Positions 1 through 11,358 are shown, numbered from the stretch's first letter. The stretch is DNA of 64,000 bases from Modicisalibacter luteus DSM 23508 (GCF_000378505.1 NZ_KB899989.1:172221-236220), one strand, 5' to 3'. A program made the numbers and translations. Notes: generated from the sequence alone by a model not told the origin.

Positions 1-1090
<1,090 letters not shown>

Positions 1091-1099
1091 TCAGACGAG

Positions 1100-2698
1100 T
1101 CAGATGTCCAGCAGCAGGCGCGCCGGATCCTCGAGCAGGTCCTTGATGGCAACCAAGAACTGCACTGCATCCTTGCCGTCGATCATGCGGTGGTCGTATG
1201 ACACAGCCAGGTACATCATCGGGCGGATCTCGACCTTGCCGTTGACCGCCACTGGGCGCTCCTGAATCTTGTGCATACCCAGGATGGCGGTCTGCGGCGG
1301 GTTGATGATCGGCGTCGACATTAGCGATCCGAAGATACCGCCGTTGGTGATGGTGAACGTGCCGCCCTGCATCTCGTCGATGCCCAGCTTGCCGTCACGC
1401 GCACGCTTACCGAAGTCGACGATGGTTTTCTCGACGTCGGCGATCTTCATGCTGTCGGTATCACGCAGCACGGGCACCACCAGACCACGATCAGTCGACA
1501 CGGCAACGCCGATATCCTGATAGCCATGGTAGACAATGTCGGTACCGTCGATAGAGGCGTTGACATCCGGGAAGCGCTTGAGCGCCTCGCTGGCGGCCTT
1601 GACGAAGAAGCCCATGAAGCCGAGCTTGGTGTCGTGCGCCTTGAGGAAGGTGTCCTTGTACTGAGCGCGCAGCGACATTACCGCGGTCATGTCCACCTCG
1701 TTGTAGGTGGTCAGCATGGCGGCAGTCTGCTGGGCCTGGACCAGACGCTTGGCGATGGTCTGACGCAAACGGCTCATCGGCACGCGCTTCTCGGGGCGCT
1801 CGCCCTCGATGGCCGGCGCTGCAGCTGCGGCACTCTTCGCACCACCACCGCTCTTGGCAGCCGGCGCAGACTTCTTCGCGCTGCCTTCCTTGACCGCCTT
1901 CTGCACGTCTTCTTTGAGGACGCGGCCACCCTTGCCGGTACCCTCGATCTTGCTGACGTCCAGATCATGCTCAGCGATCAATTTGCGCGCGGCGGGCGCG
2001 ACGATCTTGTCACCGACCTTCTCTTCACCTTCATCACCACCGCTAGCAGCCGGCGCTTCGCTCTGGTCTCCGCGGGACTCGGCGGAACCACTCGCGGCAC
2101 CTCCCTCCCCTTCGGCAAAGGTCGCAAGAAGGGCTTCGGACTCGACCTGCTCGCCTTCCTGCACCTTGATCTCGCTCAGCGAACCGTCAGCAGGAGCAAC
2201 GACTTCTAGTACGACCTTATCAGTCTCGATGTCGGCCAACACTTCATCGCGCTTGACCGCTTCGCCGACCTTCTTGTGCCAGGTCGACACGGTACCTTCC
2301 TGAACTGACTCGGGGAAGGACGGCGCCTTGACCTCATAGGTCTGGCCGGAAGCCGCCGGCTTTTCGGTCTGCGGTTCGGCTTTTTGCTCCGGCTCGGAGT
2401 CCTGGCCACCCTGGGGCTTGGAGCCAGCATCAGCACCCGACTTGGGTTCTGCCTTCTCGCCGGCTTCGCCCAACGTGCCGAGGACCTGCTCCGATTGGCA
2501 GGTATCGCCTTCTTCGACCTTGATCTCTGACAGCGTGCCCGCTTCCGGTGCCACAACCTCGAGTACGACTTTGTCCGTCTCGATTTCGACGATCAGCTCG
2601 TCACGTTCGACGCTGTCGCCGGGCTTCTTATGCCAGGCAGCAACCGTGCCCTCGGCAACGGATTCCGGAAAACTGGGCGCTTTGATCTCGGTAGCCAT
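1100..2698 (-). CDS. sucB: 2-oxoglutarate dehydrogenase E2, dihydrolipoyl succinyltransferase with two lipoyl domains
   Basis: E2 core of the 2-oxoglutarate dehydrogenase complex; transfers succinyl to CoA. 532 residues, against about 400-420 for the usual E2o. The extra length is a second lipoyl domain. Lipoyl domain 1 has its modified lysine in ETDKVVLE at K43 and domain 2 in the same motif at K161; each is followed by an acidic, Ala/Pro/Gly-rich linker. The E1/E3-binding domain is near 230-270 ([14 protein letters not shown]). The catalytic acyltransferase domain ends with DHRMIDG (H503, D507). It sits between sucA (42 bp upstream) and lpd. The succinyl specificity is inferred from the operon. 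Confidence 0.95.
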   Translation of the reverse strand: MATEIKAPSFPESVAEGTVAAWHKKPGDSVERDELIVEIETDKVVLEVVAPEAGTLSEIKVEEGDTCQSEQVLGTLGEAGEKAEPKSGADAGSKPQGGQDSEPEQKAEPQTEKPAASGQTYEVKAPSFPESVQEGTVSTWHKKVGEAVKRDEVLADIETDKVVLEVVAPADGSLSEIKVQEGEQVESEALLATFAEGEGGAASGSAESRGDQSEAPAASGGDEGEEKVGDKIVAPAARKLIAEHDLDVSKIEGTGKGGRVLKEDVQKAVKEGSAKKSAPAAKSGGGAKSAAAAAPAIEGERPEKRVPMSRLRQTIAKRLVQAQQTAAMLTTYNEVDMTAVMSLRAQYKDTFLKAHDTKLGFMGFFVKAASEALKRFPDVNASIDGTDIVYHGYQDIGVAVSTDRGLVVPVLRDTDSMKIADVEKTIVDFGKRARDGKLGIDEMQGGTFTITNGGIFGSLMSTPIINPPQTAILGMHKIQERPVAVNGKVEIRPMMYLAVSYDHRMIDGKDAVQFLVAIKDLLEDPARLLLDI

Positions 2699-2740
2699 TT
2701 GGTTTCCTTAGTGGGTTCTCTCTCGTCCTGGTGGTTCGCC

Positions 2741-5578
2741 TCAGGCGTTAAAGGCGTCTTCCACCAGTTGGCGCTGCTGTTCGACGTGGACGGACATGTA
2801 ACCTGCGGCAGGTGCCGCCGAGGCCGGACGACCGGCGAACTTGAGTTCGCGGCCCAGGCCTTCCTTGTGCATGTCCGCAGCCACACGCATGTGGTGCTGG
2901 CTCTGGTACCAGGCCCCCTGGTTGAGCGGCTCTTCCTGACACCACACCACCTGCTCCAGGTTGGCGTAGCCCTTGATCGCTTCCAGAAGCTCATCTTTCG
3001 GGAACGGATAGAGCTGCTCAACACGCAGGATGGCCGTATCCTCGCGCTCATTCTCGGTGCGGTAGGCCGCCAGATCGTAGTAGACCTTGCCCGAGCAGAG
3101 GACGACACGCTTAACCTTGTCGGCCTGGAGCTTGCCCTGATCTTCCAACACCATCTGGAAACGGCCGTTGGCCAACTCCTCCAGCGTAGAAGTCGCTTCC
3201 TTGTGGCGCAGCAAACTCTTCGGCGACATCACTACCAACGGCTTGCGCAGCGGGCGAATGACCTGACGACGCAGGAGATGGAAGATCTGCGCCGGAGTGG
3301 TCGGCACACAAACCTGCATGTTGTGTTCGGCACATAGCTGCAGGAAGCGCTCGAGGCGTGCGGAGGAGTGCTCCGGCCCCTGCCCCTCATAACCGTGAGG
3401 CAACAGCATGGTCAGCCCACAGAGACGACCCCACTTCGATTCCCCAGAGGAAATGAACTGGTCGATGACCACCTGAGCGCCGTTGACGAAGTCACCGAAC
3501 TGCGCTTCCCAGATAACCAAAGAGTTCGGCACGGTCGTAGCGTAGCCGTACTCGAAGCCCAGCACGGCTTCTTCCGAGAGGAAGGAATCGCGAATGGTGA
3601 AGCGTGGCTGGCCTTCGCGAATATTCTCCAGTGGAACGTAAGTAGTGCCGTCCTTCTGGTTGTGCACCACAGCATGACGATGCGAGAAGGTACCACGGCC
3701 CGAGTCCTGACCGGTGAGCCGGATCGGATGGCCCTCGTCGAGCAACGTGGCGTAGGCCAGGGTTTCGGCAAAGCCCCAGTTGAGCGCCATGCCGCCAGCA
3801 TGCATCTTGCGGCGGTCTTCATAAATCTTGGCAACCTGACGCTGGACCTGGATACCATCGGGAATTTCGCACATGCGCGCTGCCAACTGCTGCATACGCT
3901 TCATGTCGAAGGAGGTATCGAAATCACCACTCCACTCGTGGCCAAGATAAGGCGTCCAGTCGACGAACAGCTCGGTGTTGGGCTGTTTGACTAGCGCATT
4001 GGCGACGTGATTACCGGCCAGCAAGTCCTCACGGTACTGTTCGACAAGCGCCTTGGCATCATCCTCGGAGAGCACGCCCTCCTTGACCAGGCGTGCCGCA
4101 TAAAGCTCACGGGAACTCTTTTGCGCCTTGATCTTCTGGTACATCATCGGCTGGGTACCGGACGGCTCGTCGGCCTCATTGTGGCCGCGGCGGCGATAGC
4201 ATACCAAGTCGATGACGACGTCCTTGTGGAACTGCTGACGATAGTCGATGGCGACCTGCGCGGCATGTAGCACGGCGTCCGGGTCATCGCCATTGACATG
4301 GAAGATCGGTGCCTGAACCATCTTCGCGATATCGGTCGCATACTCGGTGGAGCGCGTGTCCAACGGATTCGATGTCGTGAACCCTACCTGGTTATTGATC
4401 ACGACACGTACCGTGCCACCCGTCCGATAGCCACGCGTCTGTGACATCTGGAAGGTTTCCATGACCACGCCCTGGCCAGCAAAGGCCGCATCGCCATGGA
4501 TAGTGATCGGCAGCACCTTGTCGCCGTCGGTATCGTCGCGACGATCCTGACGTGCACGCACCGAGCCTTCAACTACCGGTGAGACGATCTCGAGGTGGGA
4601 CGGGTTGAAAGCCAGCGCCAGATGCACCTCACCGCCCGGTGTCATGACGTTGGAGCTGAAACCCTGATGGTACTTGACGTCGCCCGACCCCTTGGTGATG
4701 ACCTTCTTGCCATCGAACTCATCGATCAGCTCTGACGGGCTCTTCCCAAGGATATTAACCAGCAGGTTGAGGCGGCCACGGTGGGCCATGCCGATGACGA
4801 TCTCCTTGGTGCCATAACCGCCGGCACGCTGAATGAGCTCGTCCATCATCGGAATGAAGCTTTCGCCCCCTTCGAGACCGAAACGCTTGGTGCCGGGGTA
4901 CTTGGATGCCAAGTAGCTTTCCAGACCCTCGGCAGCGGTCAATCGCTCGAGTACGTGCTGGCGGACTTCATTGCTGTACTTCGGCTTCGAGCGCACCGAT
5001 TCGAAACGCTGCTGCAACCAGCGCTTCTCTTCGGTATCGACGATGTGCATGAACTCACAACCGATGCTGCGGCAGTAAGTCTGCTCCAGTGCCTCGACGA
5101 TTTCCTTCAGCGGTGCCTTGTCCTTGCCCAGAAAGAAGGAGCCGGTCTGGAACTCGGTGTCCATGTCGGCCTTTGACAACTGGTGGAAGGACAGCTCCAA
5201 GTCCGGAACCGGAACCGGCTTGCGCAGATCGAGCGGATCGATGTTGGCCTTCTGGTGACCACGGAATCGATAGGCGTTGATCAGCTGGAGAACCTTGACC
5301 TGTTTCTTGTTCTCGCCACTGTCGACTGCAGCCACGCCCTGGGTAGCGGTGCGACGGTTGCGTGCCAACTGGTAGAACTGGTCTCGGATCGGACTGAGGG
5401 GAGTATCGTAGGAGGGGCTGCCTTCCGGGCGCGGTAACTGGTCGAAATAGTTACGCCATTCATCCGGAACTTCATTGGGATCGACGAGGTATTGCTCGTA
5501 CAGCGCTTCGACGTAGTGAGCGTTACCGCCACTCACATGCGAGGAGCGCCACATCAACTCCATTATGCCTTCTTGCAT
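2741..5578 (-). CDS. sucA: 2-oxoglutarate dehydrogenase E1 component
   Basis: Thiamine-diphosphate-dependent decarboxylase that starts the 2-oxoglutarate dehydrogenase reaction. About 945 residues, normal for the family. Seen: the TPP/Mg region GDAAFAGQGVV followed by NNQVGFTTSN, and the HRGRLNLL motif of the E1o N-terminal half. The frame stays open to a GTG at 5596, but the ATG at 5578 gives an N-terminus (MQEGIMELMWRSSHVSG) that aligns without gaps with E. coli SucA, so that start is preferred. It is followed by sucB after 42 bp. Two strong hairpins separate it from sdhB upstream. Confidence 0.95.
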   Translation of the reverse strand: MQEGIMELMWRSSHVSGGNAHYVEALYEQYLVDPNEVPDEWRNYFDQLPRPEGSPSYDTPLSPIRDQFYQLARNRRTATQGVAAVDSGENKKQVKVLQLINAYRFRGHQKANIDPLDLRKPVPVPDLELSFHQLSKADMDTEFQTGSFFLGKDKAPLKEIVEALEQTYCRSIGCEFMHIVDTEEKRWLQQRFESVRSKPKYSNEVRQHVLERLTAAEGLESYLASKYPGTKRFGLEGGESFIPMMDELIQRAGGYGTKEIVIGMAHRGRLNLLVNILGKSPSELIDEFDGKKVITKGSGDVKYHQGFSSNVMTPGGEVHLALAFNPSHLEIVSPVVEGSVRARQDRRDDTDGDKVLPITIHGDAAFAGQGVVMETFQMSQTRGYRTGGTVRVVINNQVGFTTSNPLDTRSTEYATDIAKMVQAPIFHVNGDDPDAVLHAAQVAIDYRQQFHKDVVIDLVCYRRRGHNEADEPSGTQPMMYQKIKAQKSSRELYAARLVKEGVLSEDDAKALVEQYREDLLAGNHVANALVKQPNTELFVDWTPYLGHEWSGDFDTSFDMKRMQQLAARMCEIPDGIQVQRQVAKIYEDRRKMHAGGMALNWGFAETLAYATLLDEGHPIRLTGQDSGRGTFSHRHAVVHNQKDGTTYVPLENIREGQPRFTIRDSFLSEEAVLGFEYGYATTVPNSLVIWEAQFGDFVNGAQVVIDQFISSGESKWGRLCGLTMLLPHGYEGQGPEHSSARLERFLQLCAEHNMQVCVPTTPAQIFHLLRRQVIRPLRKPLVVMSPKSLLRHKEATSTLEELANGRFQMVLEDQGKLQADKVKRVVLCSGKVYYDLAAYRTENEREDTAILRVEQLYPFPKDELLEAIKGYANLEQVVWCQEEPLNQGAWYQSQHHMRVAADMHKEGLGRELKFAGRPASAAPAAGYMSVHVEQQRQLVEDAFNA

Positions 5579-5694
5579 CTCTCGGTCACCCTGCACTTAT
5601 GGGGTGGTGTCGGCGCCTGATACGGGGTGCGCACCGGCGTCACTCTTTGTCTTGCATGCGGACGAGGTGTCGTCCGCGGAATGCGCGGCGTGAT

Positions 5695-5731
5695 CGTCAA
5701 GAGCCGGTGCTCCTGGCACCGGCTCTTGACG
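5695..5731 (-). promoter_or_regulatory. Perfect 16-bp stem hairpin between sdhB and sucA (promoter-proximal to sucA)
   Basis: The arms 5695-5710 and 5716-5731 are exact reverse complements around a 5-nt loop (TCCTG). No U-tract follows on either strand, so it is not a classical intrinsic terminator. It lies in the leader of sucA, downstream of the sdhB stop. Likely roles, by inference, are an RNA-stability or processing element that sets the sdh:suc ratio, or partial attenuation. Confidence 0.7.
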
Positions 5732-5743
5732 CGTGGGCCGGCC

Positions 5744-5770
5744 TCACCTGCGGCACGAGGCCGCAGGTGA
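5744..5770 (-). promoter_or_regulatory. Second GC-rich hairpin downstream of sdhB
   Basis: The arms 5744-5754 and 5760-5770 pair over 11 bp (TCACCTGCGG/CCGCAGGTGA plus one C-G pair) around a 5-nt loop. It starts 37 bp after the sdhB stop in the direction of transcription and has no U-run. Together with the hairpin at 5695-5731 it makes a tandem structured spacer between the sdh and suc genes. Confidence 0.6.
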
Positions 5771-5806
5771 AACGGGCTCCAATGATAGCAAGTCGTAGGC
5801 CGCGAT

Positions 5807-6517
5807 TTAAGTAGCATTCGCCAATAGCAGCTCACGAATCTTGCCGATCGCGCGGGTCGGGTTGAGCCCTTTCGGACAAACCGCAACGCAATTCATGATG
5901 CCGCGGCAACGGAACACGCTAAACGGATCCTCGAGTTCGGCGAGGCGTTCGCGGGTTGCCGTATCACGACTATCGGCCAGGAAGCGATAAGCTTGAAGCA
6001 GACCGGCCGGGCCAACGAACTTGTCAGGGTTCCACCAGAACGACGGACAAGAGGTCGAACAGCAGGCACACAGAATACACTCGTAGAGTCCGTCGAGCTT
6101 GTCGCGCTCTTCGGGCGACTGCAGTCGTTCGATAGCCGGCGGAGAATTCTCGTTCTGCAGGTACGGCTGAATGCGCTCGTACTGCTTGTAAAAGATTCCC
6201 ATGTCGACGACGAGGTCACGAATCACCGGCAGGCCGGGCAACGGACGCAGCACCAGTTTGCCGCCCTTGGTCACGGCCGAGAGCGGCGTGACGCAGGCCA
6301 GGCCATTGGTACCGTTCATGTTCATACCATCGGAGCCACAGACACCCTCACGGCAGCTGCGACGGTAGGCCATCGAGCTATCCTGCTGCTTGATGAGCTC
6401 GAGGATATTCAGGACCATCAGGTCGCGGCCCTGTGTGTCCACCTGGAACTCCTGCATGTAAGGAGCGGAGTCGGTCTCCGGGTTGTAGCGGTATACGGAT
6501 ACCTGAAGCATGGACAT
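5807..6517 (-). CDS. sdhB: Succinate dehydrogenase iron-sulfur subunit
   Basis: Carries electrons from the flavin to ubiquinone in complex II. Seen: the [2Fe-2S] motif SCREGVCGSDG, the [4Fe-4S] motif CILCACCSTSCPS and the [3Fe-4S] motif CRGIMNCVAVCPKGLNP. The frame is open to a TTG at 6532, but the ATG at 6517 has a strong upstream GAGGGGGA and is preferred, giving about 236 residues. The short space after sdhA indicates translational coupling. Confidence 0.95.
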   Translation of the reverse strand: MSMLQVSVYRYNPETDSAPYMQEFQVDTQGRDLMVLNILELIKQQDSSMAYRRSCREGVCGSDGMNMNGTNGLACVTPLSAVTKGGKLVLRPLPGLPVIRDLVVDMGIFYKQYERIQPYLQNENSPPAIERLQSPEERDKLDGLYECILCACCSTSCPSFWWNPDKFVGPAGLLQAYRFLADSRDTATRERLAELEDPFSVFRCRGIMNCVAVCPKGLNPTRAIGKIRELLLANAT

Positions 6518-6528
6518 CGTGGTCCCCC

Positions 6529-8301
6529 TCAATAAGTACGGACTTTCGGCTCGAAGGTGTCGACTGTCTTTGGCGAGAAGTTGACTTCACGCTTGCCCAG
6601 CTTCTTCTCCAGCGGGTAGTACGTGGAGTGCTTGAGCCAGTTGACGTCGTCCCGATCCGGATAGTCGTAGCGAGAATGGGCGCCGCGACTTTCCTTGCGC
6701 TCGAGCGCAGAGATAGCGGTCGCTTCGGCCACTTCCAACAGGTTGTCGAGTTCCAGCGCTTCGACACGGGCCGTGTTGAAGGCATTGGATTTGTCGCCCA
6801 GGTGCGCATTGGCGATGCGCTCACGCAGTTCGGCCACTTTCTTGACGCCTTCCTGCATATGATCTTCCTGGCGGAAGACACCGAAGGCTTTTTGCATGGT
6901 TGCCTGCAGCTCGGCGCGTAGCTCGGACACCGATTCGCCACCGCTGGATTCATCCCAGCGATTCATGCGCGCCAATGCGGCATCGACGTCGGACTGGGCG
7001 GCATCCAGGTATTCGATACCTTCGTTGAGGGCGCCTTCGATGAACATGCCGGCAGCACGACCGAACACGACGAGGTCGAGCAGCGAGTTGCCGCCCAGGC
7101 GGTTGGCACCATGTACGGAAACGCAAGCCACTTCACCACAGGCAAATAGGCCGTTGACGACCTCGTCATTGCCGTCGCTGTCCTGCTTTATGACCTGGCC
7201 ATGAACATTGGTGGCCAGGCCACCCATCATGTAGTGACAGGTCGGCACAACCGGGATGGGTTCCTTGGCCGGATCGACGGCAGCGAAGGTCTTGGCCAGC
7301 TCGACGATACCCGGCAAGCGCTTGTGCAACACTTCCTCACCCAGGTGGTCAAGCTTGAGCAGCACGTGGTCGCCGTTCTCGCCGACACCGCGGCCTTCAA
7401 GGATTTCCATGACCATGGAACGGGCCACGACGTCACGACCGGCCAGGTCCTTGGCGTTTGGCGCATAACGCTCCATGAAGCGCTCGCCGTCCTTGTTGAT
7501 CAGGTAGCCACCTTCACCACGGCAGCCTTCGGTGACCAGCACCCCTGCCCCGGCGATACCGGTCGGGTGGAACTGCCACATTTCCATGTCCTGCACCGTG
7601 ACGCCAGCACGCAGCGCCATGCCGACGCCGTCACCAGTATTGATCAGCGCGTTGGTGGTGGACGAGTAGATACGGCCGGCACCGCCGGTCGCCAATACGG
7701 TGGCCTTGGACTTGATGTGCACCACTTCGCCGGTCTCGATGCACAGCGCGATGCAGCCGACCACGTCGCCGTTTGCATTCTTGACCAGATCCACCGCATA
7801 CCACTCGTTAAGGAATACGGTGTTGTTCTTCAGGTTGTTCTGATACAGCGTATGCAGCAGCGCGTGGCCGGTACGGTCGGCTGCGGCACAGGTGCGCGCC
7901 GCCTGGCCGCCCTTCCCGAAGTCCTTGGACTGGCCACCGAACGGACGCTGGTAGATGCGGCCGTTGTCGAAACGCGAGAATGGCAGGCCCATGTGCTCGA
8001 GTTCGAACACCGCTTTTGGGCCCTCAGAACACATGTACTCGGCCGCGTCCTGGTCAGTGATGTAGTCGCCGCCCTTGACGGTATCGTACATGTGCCAGCG
8101 CCAATCATCGTTGGGGTCAGCAGACGCGATGGCACAGGTAATGCCACCCTGTGCGGAAACAGTGTGCGAGCGGGTAGGGAAAACCTTAGAAATGACGGCG
8201 GTTTTCTTGCCGGACTTGGCCAGCTCGAGCGCGGCACGCAGGCCGGAGCCGCCACCACCGATGATGATTGCGTCGAATGTCAGATTACGCATGGTAGACA
8301 T
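6529..8301 (-). CDS. sdhA: Succinate dehydrogenase flavoprotein subunit
   Basis: Catalytic subunit of complex II, oxidising succinate to fumarate. 590 residues, normal length. Seen: the FAD-binding GGGGSG near residues 15-20, the motif [10 protein letters not shown] whose His46 is the covalent FAD attachment site in the family, and the catalytic-region motif HPTGI. It is the third gene in sdhCDAB order on the minus strand, starting only 3 bp after the sdhD stop. Confidence 0.96.
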   Translation of the reverse strand: MSTMRNLTFDAIIIGGGGSGLRAALELAKSGKKTAVISKVFPTRSHTVSAQGGITCAIASADPNDDWRWHMYDTVKGGDYITDQDAAEYMCSEGPKAVFELEHMGLPFSRFDNGRIYQRPFGGQSKDFGKGGQAARTCAAADRTGHALLHTLYQNNLKNNTVFLNEWYAVDLVKNANGDVVGCIALCIETGEVVHIKSKATVLATGGAGRIYSSTTNALINTGDGVGMALRAGVTVQDMEMWQFHPTGIAGAGVLVTEGCRGEGGYLINKDGERFMERYAPNAKDLAGRDVVARSMVMEILEGRGVGENGDHVLLKLDHLGEEVLHKRLPGIVELAKTFAAVDPAKEPIPVVPTCHYMMGGLATNVHGQVIKQDSDGNDEVVNGLFACGEVACVSVHGANRLGGNSLLDLVVFGRAAGMFIEGALNEGIEYLDAAQSDVDAALARMNRWDESSGGESVSELRAELQATMQKAFGVFRQEDHMQEGVKKVAELRERIANAHLGDKSNAFNTARVEALELDNLLEVAEATAISALERKESRGAHSRYDYPDRDDVNWLKHSTYYPLEKKLGKREVNFSPKTVDTFEPKVRTY

Positions 8302-8304
8302 GGA

Positions 8305-8652
8305 TCAGGCTCCCCAAAGAACTTGAACGCCCCACACCAGAAAGATGAAGATGGCGAGGATAATGGCGACTTGAACGGCGAAACGGATACCGGTCGGCTT
8401 GATGTAGTCAGTAACTACGGTCCACAGGCCGATCCAGGCGTGAGCCGCCAGTGAAAGGAAAGCCAGCAAGGAGAAGATGCGCATCCATGTCTGGTCGAAC
8501 AGGCCGCGCCAAGTCAGATAGTCGAGGTCCGGCGCGAACAGCAGATAGCCCACCATGAAAATGGTGTAGAGCATCAGGATGATTGCCGATACCCGCTGGA
8601 TCAGCCAGTCGGACAGGCCGCTACGGCCGAAGTTAGTGATATTGGTTACCAT
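8305..8652 (-). CDS. sdhD: Succinate dehydrogenase membrane anchor subunit
   Basis: Small hydrophobic anchor (115 residues) with three predicted membrane helices, at about residues 18-39, 58-79 and 88-113. The AHAWIGLWTVVTDYIKP segment holds the haem-ligand-type His and the Asp-Tyr pair expected near the quinone site. The ATG at 8652 overlaps the sdhC stop, so translation is probably coupled. Confidence 0.92.
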   Translation of the reverse strand: MVTNITNFGRSGLSDWLIQRVSAIILMLYTIFMVGYLLFAPDLDYLTWRGLFDQTWMRIFSLLAFLSLAAHAWIGLWTVVTDYIKPTGIRFAVQVAIILAIFIFLVWGVQVLWGA

Positions 8653-9023
8653 ACCCAGACTCCCGCCAGTACCACCAGGACCACGCTAGCCACAATGGTG
8701 ATTTTCGTATATTTAACTGCAGCCTCGAGCTCGATACCGAAGTCGAGATCCATCAGCAGATGTCGCACGCCCGCCGCGAAGTGGAACGCCAGAGCGGCCA
8801 ACAACCCCCAAGTCACCAACTTGGCAAAGAAGTTGTGCTCAAGAGCATTACGCACGGATTCAAACCCTTCGGGCGAAGATAGCGAGGCATCCAGCGCCCA
8901 GAAGAGAAAGATCAGACCAACGAAGAGGATGACGCCGGTGATACGGTGAGTAATGGAGGTCAGCGCAGGGAGTGGAAACTTTATCGTGGAGAGGTCGAGG
9001 TTTACGGGTCTTTTGCTATTCAC
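8646..9023 (-). CDS. sdhC: Succinate dehydrogenase cytochrome b556 subunit
   Basis: First gene of the sdh operon; 125 residues with three membrane helices. The N-terminal signature SITHRITGV (quinone/haem site) and the haem-ligand region HFAAGVRHLLMD are both clear. It starts with GTG at 9023. The 415-bp region upstream is shared with the divergent gltA and should hold the promoters of both. Confidence 0.92.
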   Translation of the reverse strand: MNSKRPVNLDLSTIKFPLPALTSITHRITGVILFVGLIFLFWALDASLSSPEGFESVRNALEHNFFAKLVTWGLLAALAFHFAAGVRHLLMDLDFGIELEAAVKYTKITIVASVVLVVLAGVWVW

Positions 9024-9438
9024 GGCACTTACACACTCTCTTGGCCCGCTCTACGTCTATCGGGCTAGGCCCGAGCGGGCGGTGGTTTGAAGAAGGGCCT
9101 CGGCGGTCCTGCCAAGTGACACGACCGAATCCCTTTCCCGCCAGTCGCGCGGGGAAGATTATAGGGACTGGGCATAGGTAAGACAAATCGTTACCGCAAT
9201 TTTGCGACCTTAGTGTTACTCTCGGTAACACCTCTCCGCCGCGTGCTAAGCTATGCTGCAGTGCGCTATAACTTTCCTGAGAATTCCTCAAAACGGGGCA
9301 CGAGACCCCTGCCATGAACACCAACGAGCAATTGACAATTGTTTCGTCATTCCTATAGTGGGCGGACCTTTTTGCGCCGGGCTGGCAGGCAAGACAACGA
9401 CTTACGTACAGAATGCGATAACGAAGAAGGAGGCCGAC
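9024..9438. promoter_or_regulatory. Divergent sdhC / gltA control region
   Basis: No coding region seen. It holds a good sigma70-like promoter for gltA (listed separately) and a perfect inverted repeat, GTGTTAC-N5-GTAACAC, at 9213-9231, with another GTTAC at 9190-9194. GTTA-type half-sites resemble ArcA-type sites, but the identity of the binding protein is only a guess. The sdhC promoter must read leftward from here; no convincing hexamers were assigned for it. Confidence 0.5.
9332..9359 (+). promoter_or_regulatory. Sigma70-type promoter of gltA
   Basis: A consensus -35 TTGACA (9332-9337) and a -10 TATAGT (9354-9359) are separated by 16 bp. The predicted start near 9366 gives a leader of about 73 nt before the gltA ATG. 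The -35 is embedded in CAATTGACAATTG, a palindromic sequence that could also bind a regulator. Confidence 0.7.
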
Positions 9439-10728
9439 ATGGCTGACAGAAAAGCGAAGTTGACTGTTGAGGGGCTGGACAAAACGATTGAGTTTCCGGT
9501 CTATTCCGGCACTACCGGACCCGATGTCATCGACGTGCGCGGCCTCACAGCCGAGGGCTTCTTCACCTACGATCCGGGGTTCGTTGCCACTGCCGCCACC
9601 GAATCCGCCATTACATATATAGATGGTGCCAACGGTGTTCTCCTGCACCGCGGCTACCCCATCGACCAGTTGGCCAACAGCTCCAACTATGTCGAAATGA
9701 GCTACCTGCTGCTGTTCGGCGAGCTGCCCACCGATGAGCAGTACAAGGAATTCGAAAAGACCATCCGTTACCACACGATGGTTCACGAACAGATTGCCAA
9801 TTTCTACAAGGGTTTCCGTCGTGATGCGCACCCGATGGCGATTATGTGCGGCGTGGTTGGCGGCCTGGCGGCCTTTTATCACGACCACCTGGACATCACC
9901 CGGGAGGAAGACCGCTATATTAGCGCGATTCGCCTGATTGCCAAGATGCCGACCCTGGCAGCGATGTCCTATAAGTACAATATCGGTCAGCCGTTCAACT
10001 ATCCCCGCAACAACCTCAACTATGCCGAAAACTTCCTCTACATGATGTTCGGCAATCCGGCTGAGGAATACGTGATCAACCCGGTGTTCGCAAAGGCCAT
10101 GGATCGCATCTTCATGCTACATGCCGACCATGAGCAGAACGCTTCTACGTCCACGGTTCGCCTCGCTGGCTCTACCGGTGCCAACCCATTCGCCTGTATC
10201 AGTGCGGGTATCGCCGCCCTATGGGGACCAGCCCACGGGGGCGCCAACGAAGCCGTACTCAACATGCTCGACGAGATTGGTGACGACTCCGAGGAGAACA
10301 TTCAGCGCTTCGTCGATCGCGCCAAGGACAAGGATGATCCGTTCCGCCTGATGGGCTTTGGTCATCGCGTCTATCGCAATTTTGACCCGCGCGCCAAGGT
10401 CATGAAGGAGACCTGCGACGAGGTTCTCAGCGAACTGGGCATGGCCGACGACCCCCAGCTCAAGATCGCCAAGCGCCTAGAGCAGATTGCCCTGGAGGAC
10501 GAATACTTTATCGAGCGCAAGCTCTACCCGAATGTCGATTTTTATTCCGGTATCATTCTCAAGGCCATCGGCATCCCGACCAACATGTTCACGGTCATCT
10601 TTGCGGTGTCACGCACCATCGGCTGGATTTCCCACTGGCACGAGATGATCAGTGGCAGCTACCGCATCGGCCGTCCGCGCCAGCTCTACACGGGTTACAC
10701 CGAGCGCGACTATCCCACAAAGGAATAA
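9439..10728 (+). CDS. gltA: Citrate synthase
   Basis: Type II citrate synthase (429 residues): condenses oxaloacetate and acetyl-CoA. Seen: [15 protein letters not shown], the catalytic-His motif [13 protein letters not shown] and the catalytic-Asp motif PNVDFYSG. The frame extends upstream to 9253, but the ATG at 9439 is preceded by AAGGAGG (9427-9433) and begins the conserved MADRKAKL sequence. Divergent from the sdh operon and closed by a strong terminator. Confidence 0.97.
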   Translation: MADRKAKLTVEGLDKTIEFPVYSGTTGPDVIDVRGLTAEGFFTYDPGFVATAATESAITYIDGANGVLLHRGYPIDQLANSSNYVEMSYLLLFGELPTDEQYKEFEKTIRYHTMVHEQIANFYKGFRRDAHPMAIMCGVVGGLAAFYHDHLDITREEDRYISAIRLIAKMPTLAAMSYKYNIGQPFNYPRNNLNYAENFLYMMFGNPAEEYVINPVFAKAMDRIFMLHADHEQNASTSTVRLAGSTGANPFACISAGIAALWGPAHGGANEAVLNMLDEIGDDSEENIQRFVDRAKDKDDPFRLMGFGHRVYRNFDPRAKVMKETCDEVLSELGMADDPQLKIAKRLEQIALEDEYFIERKLYPNVDFYSGIILKAIGIPTNMFTVIFAVSRTIGWISHWHEMISGSYRIGRPRQLYTGYTERDYPTKE

Positions 10729-10744
10729 CGGCGACCTCTACCGA

Positions 10745-10782
10745 ACAACGGGCCGCCTCAGGGCGGCCCGTTGTATTTATAG
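10745..10782 (+). terminator. Intrinsic terminator of gltA
   Basis: A 13-bp perfect stem (10745-10757 with 10762-10774) and TCAG loop, followed by an A/T-rich ATTTATA tail. It begins 17 bp after the gltA stop codon. Confidence 0.85.
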
Positions 10783-11358
10783 GCAACTCCCCCGCCCCTC
10801 GACTATCTGTGTCGGCGTTCAGAGAGCCTGAGGAACGCTTCTCGGTGCCCAAGCACTACCAACAGCCTCCATCCGCCTGCCGGTCTCAGCAGCGAGCAGG
10901 AAGCGCCTCAAGCATTCCGCACTTGTCAGCCCAACTCGTGCAATGCCCCCTCAGCGTCGCTTGAATGAACGCCTCCAGCGTTCAAGAAGAGCACGTTTTC
11001 CACTCGCTAAATCCTGTTTCATGCGCCCTGAATCGTTTTCCACACTTTCTGTGGATAAACCTGTTAAAAACCTCTCAAAAACGTCTTCCAGTCGCCATAA
11101 CAAGCGGCCTGGCTACAAATTGACTAATTTTTAGCCACATATAAGTCGTTGATTAAGAAGGGAAACTCGAGGAAACGCACAACCACGGGCTTACCGGGAA
11201 ATCTATGCACAAGATTTCCTGAACGCGCCCTTAGGTGGGGAAAACTTTAGAAAAATGTCAACCCTGCTTCGGCAAAATTACAGACTCAAGCATGAAACAA
11301 GTCATGCTCGACGTTAGCGAAGCAACGTCAGATCAATGAAAGAGAAGGGAAAATAAAG
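10783..11358. other. Gene-free region with DnaA-box-like sites
   Basis: About 580 bp without a supported gene. At 11036-11058 TTTTCCACA and TGTGGATAA face each other across 5 bp. The second is a perfect consensus DnaA box (TTATCCACA on the minus strand); the first has one mismatch. A further one-mismatch site, CTATGCACA, is at 11203-11211 and a two-mismatch site at 10996-11004. The flank is locally A/T-rich (11060-11145). Short stem-loops at 11290-11335 precede the tRNA 3' end and may help end tRNA transcription. Confidence 0.5.
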
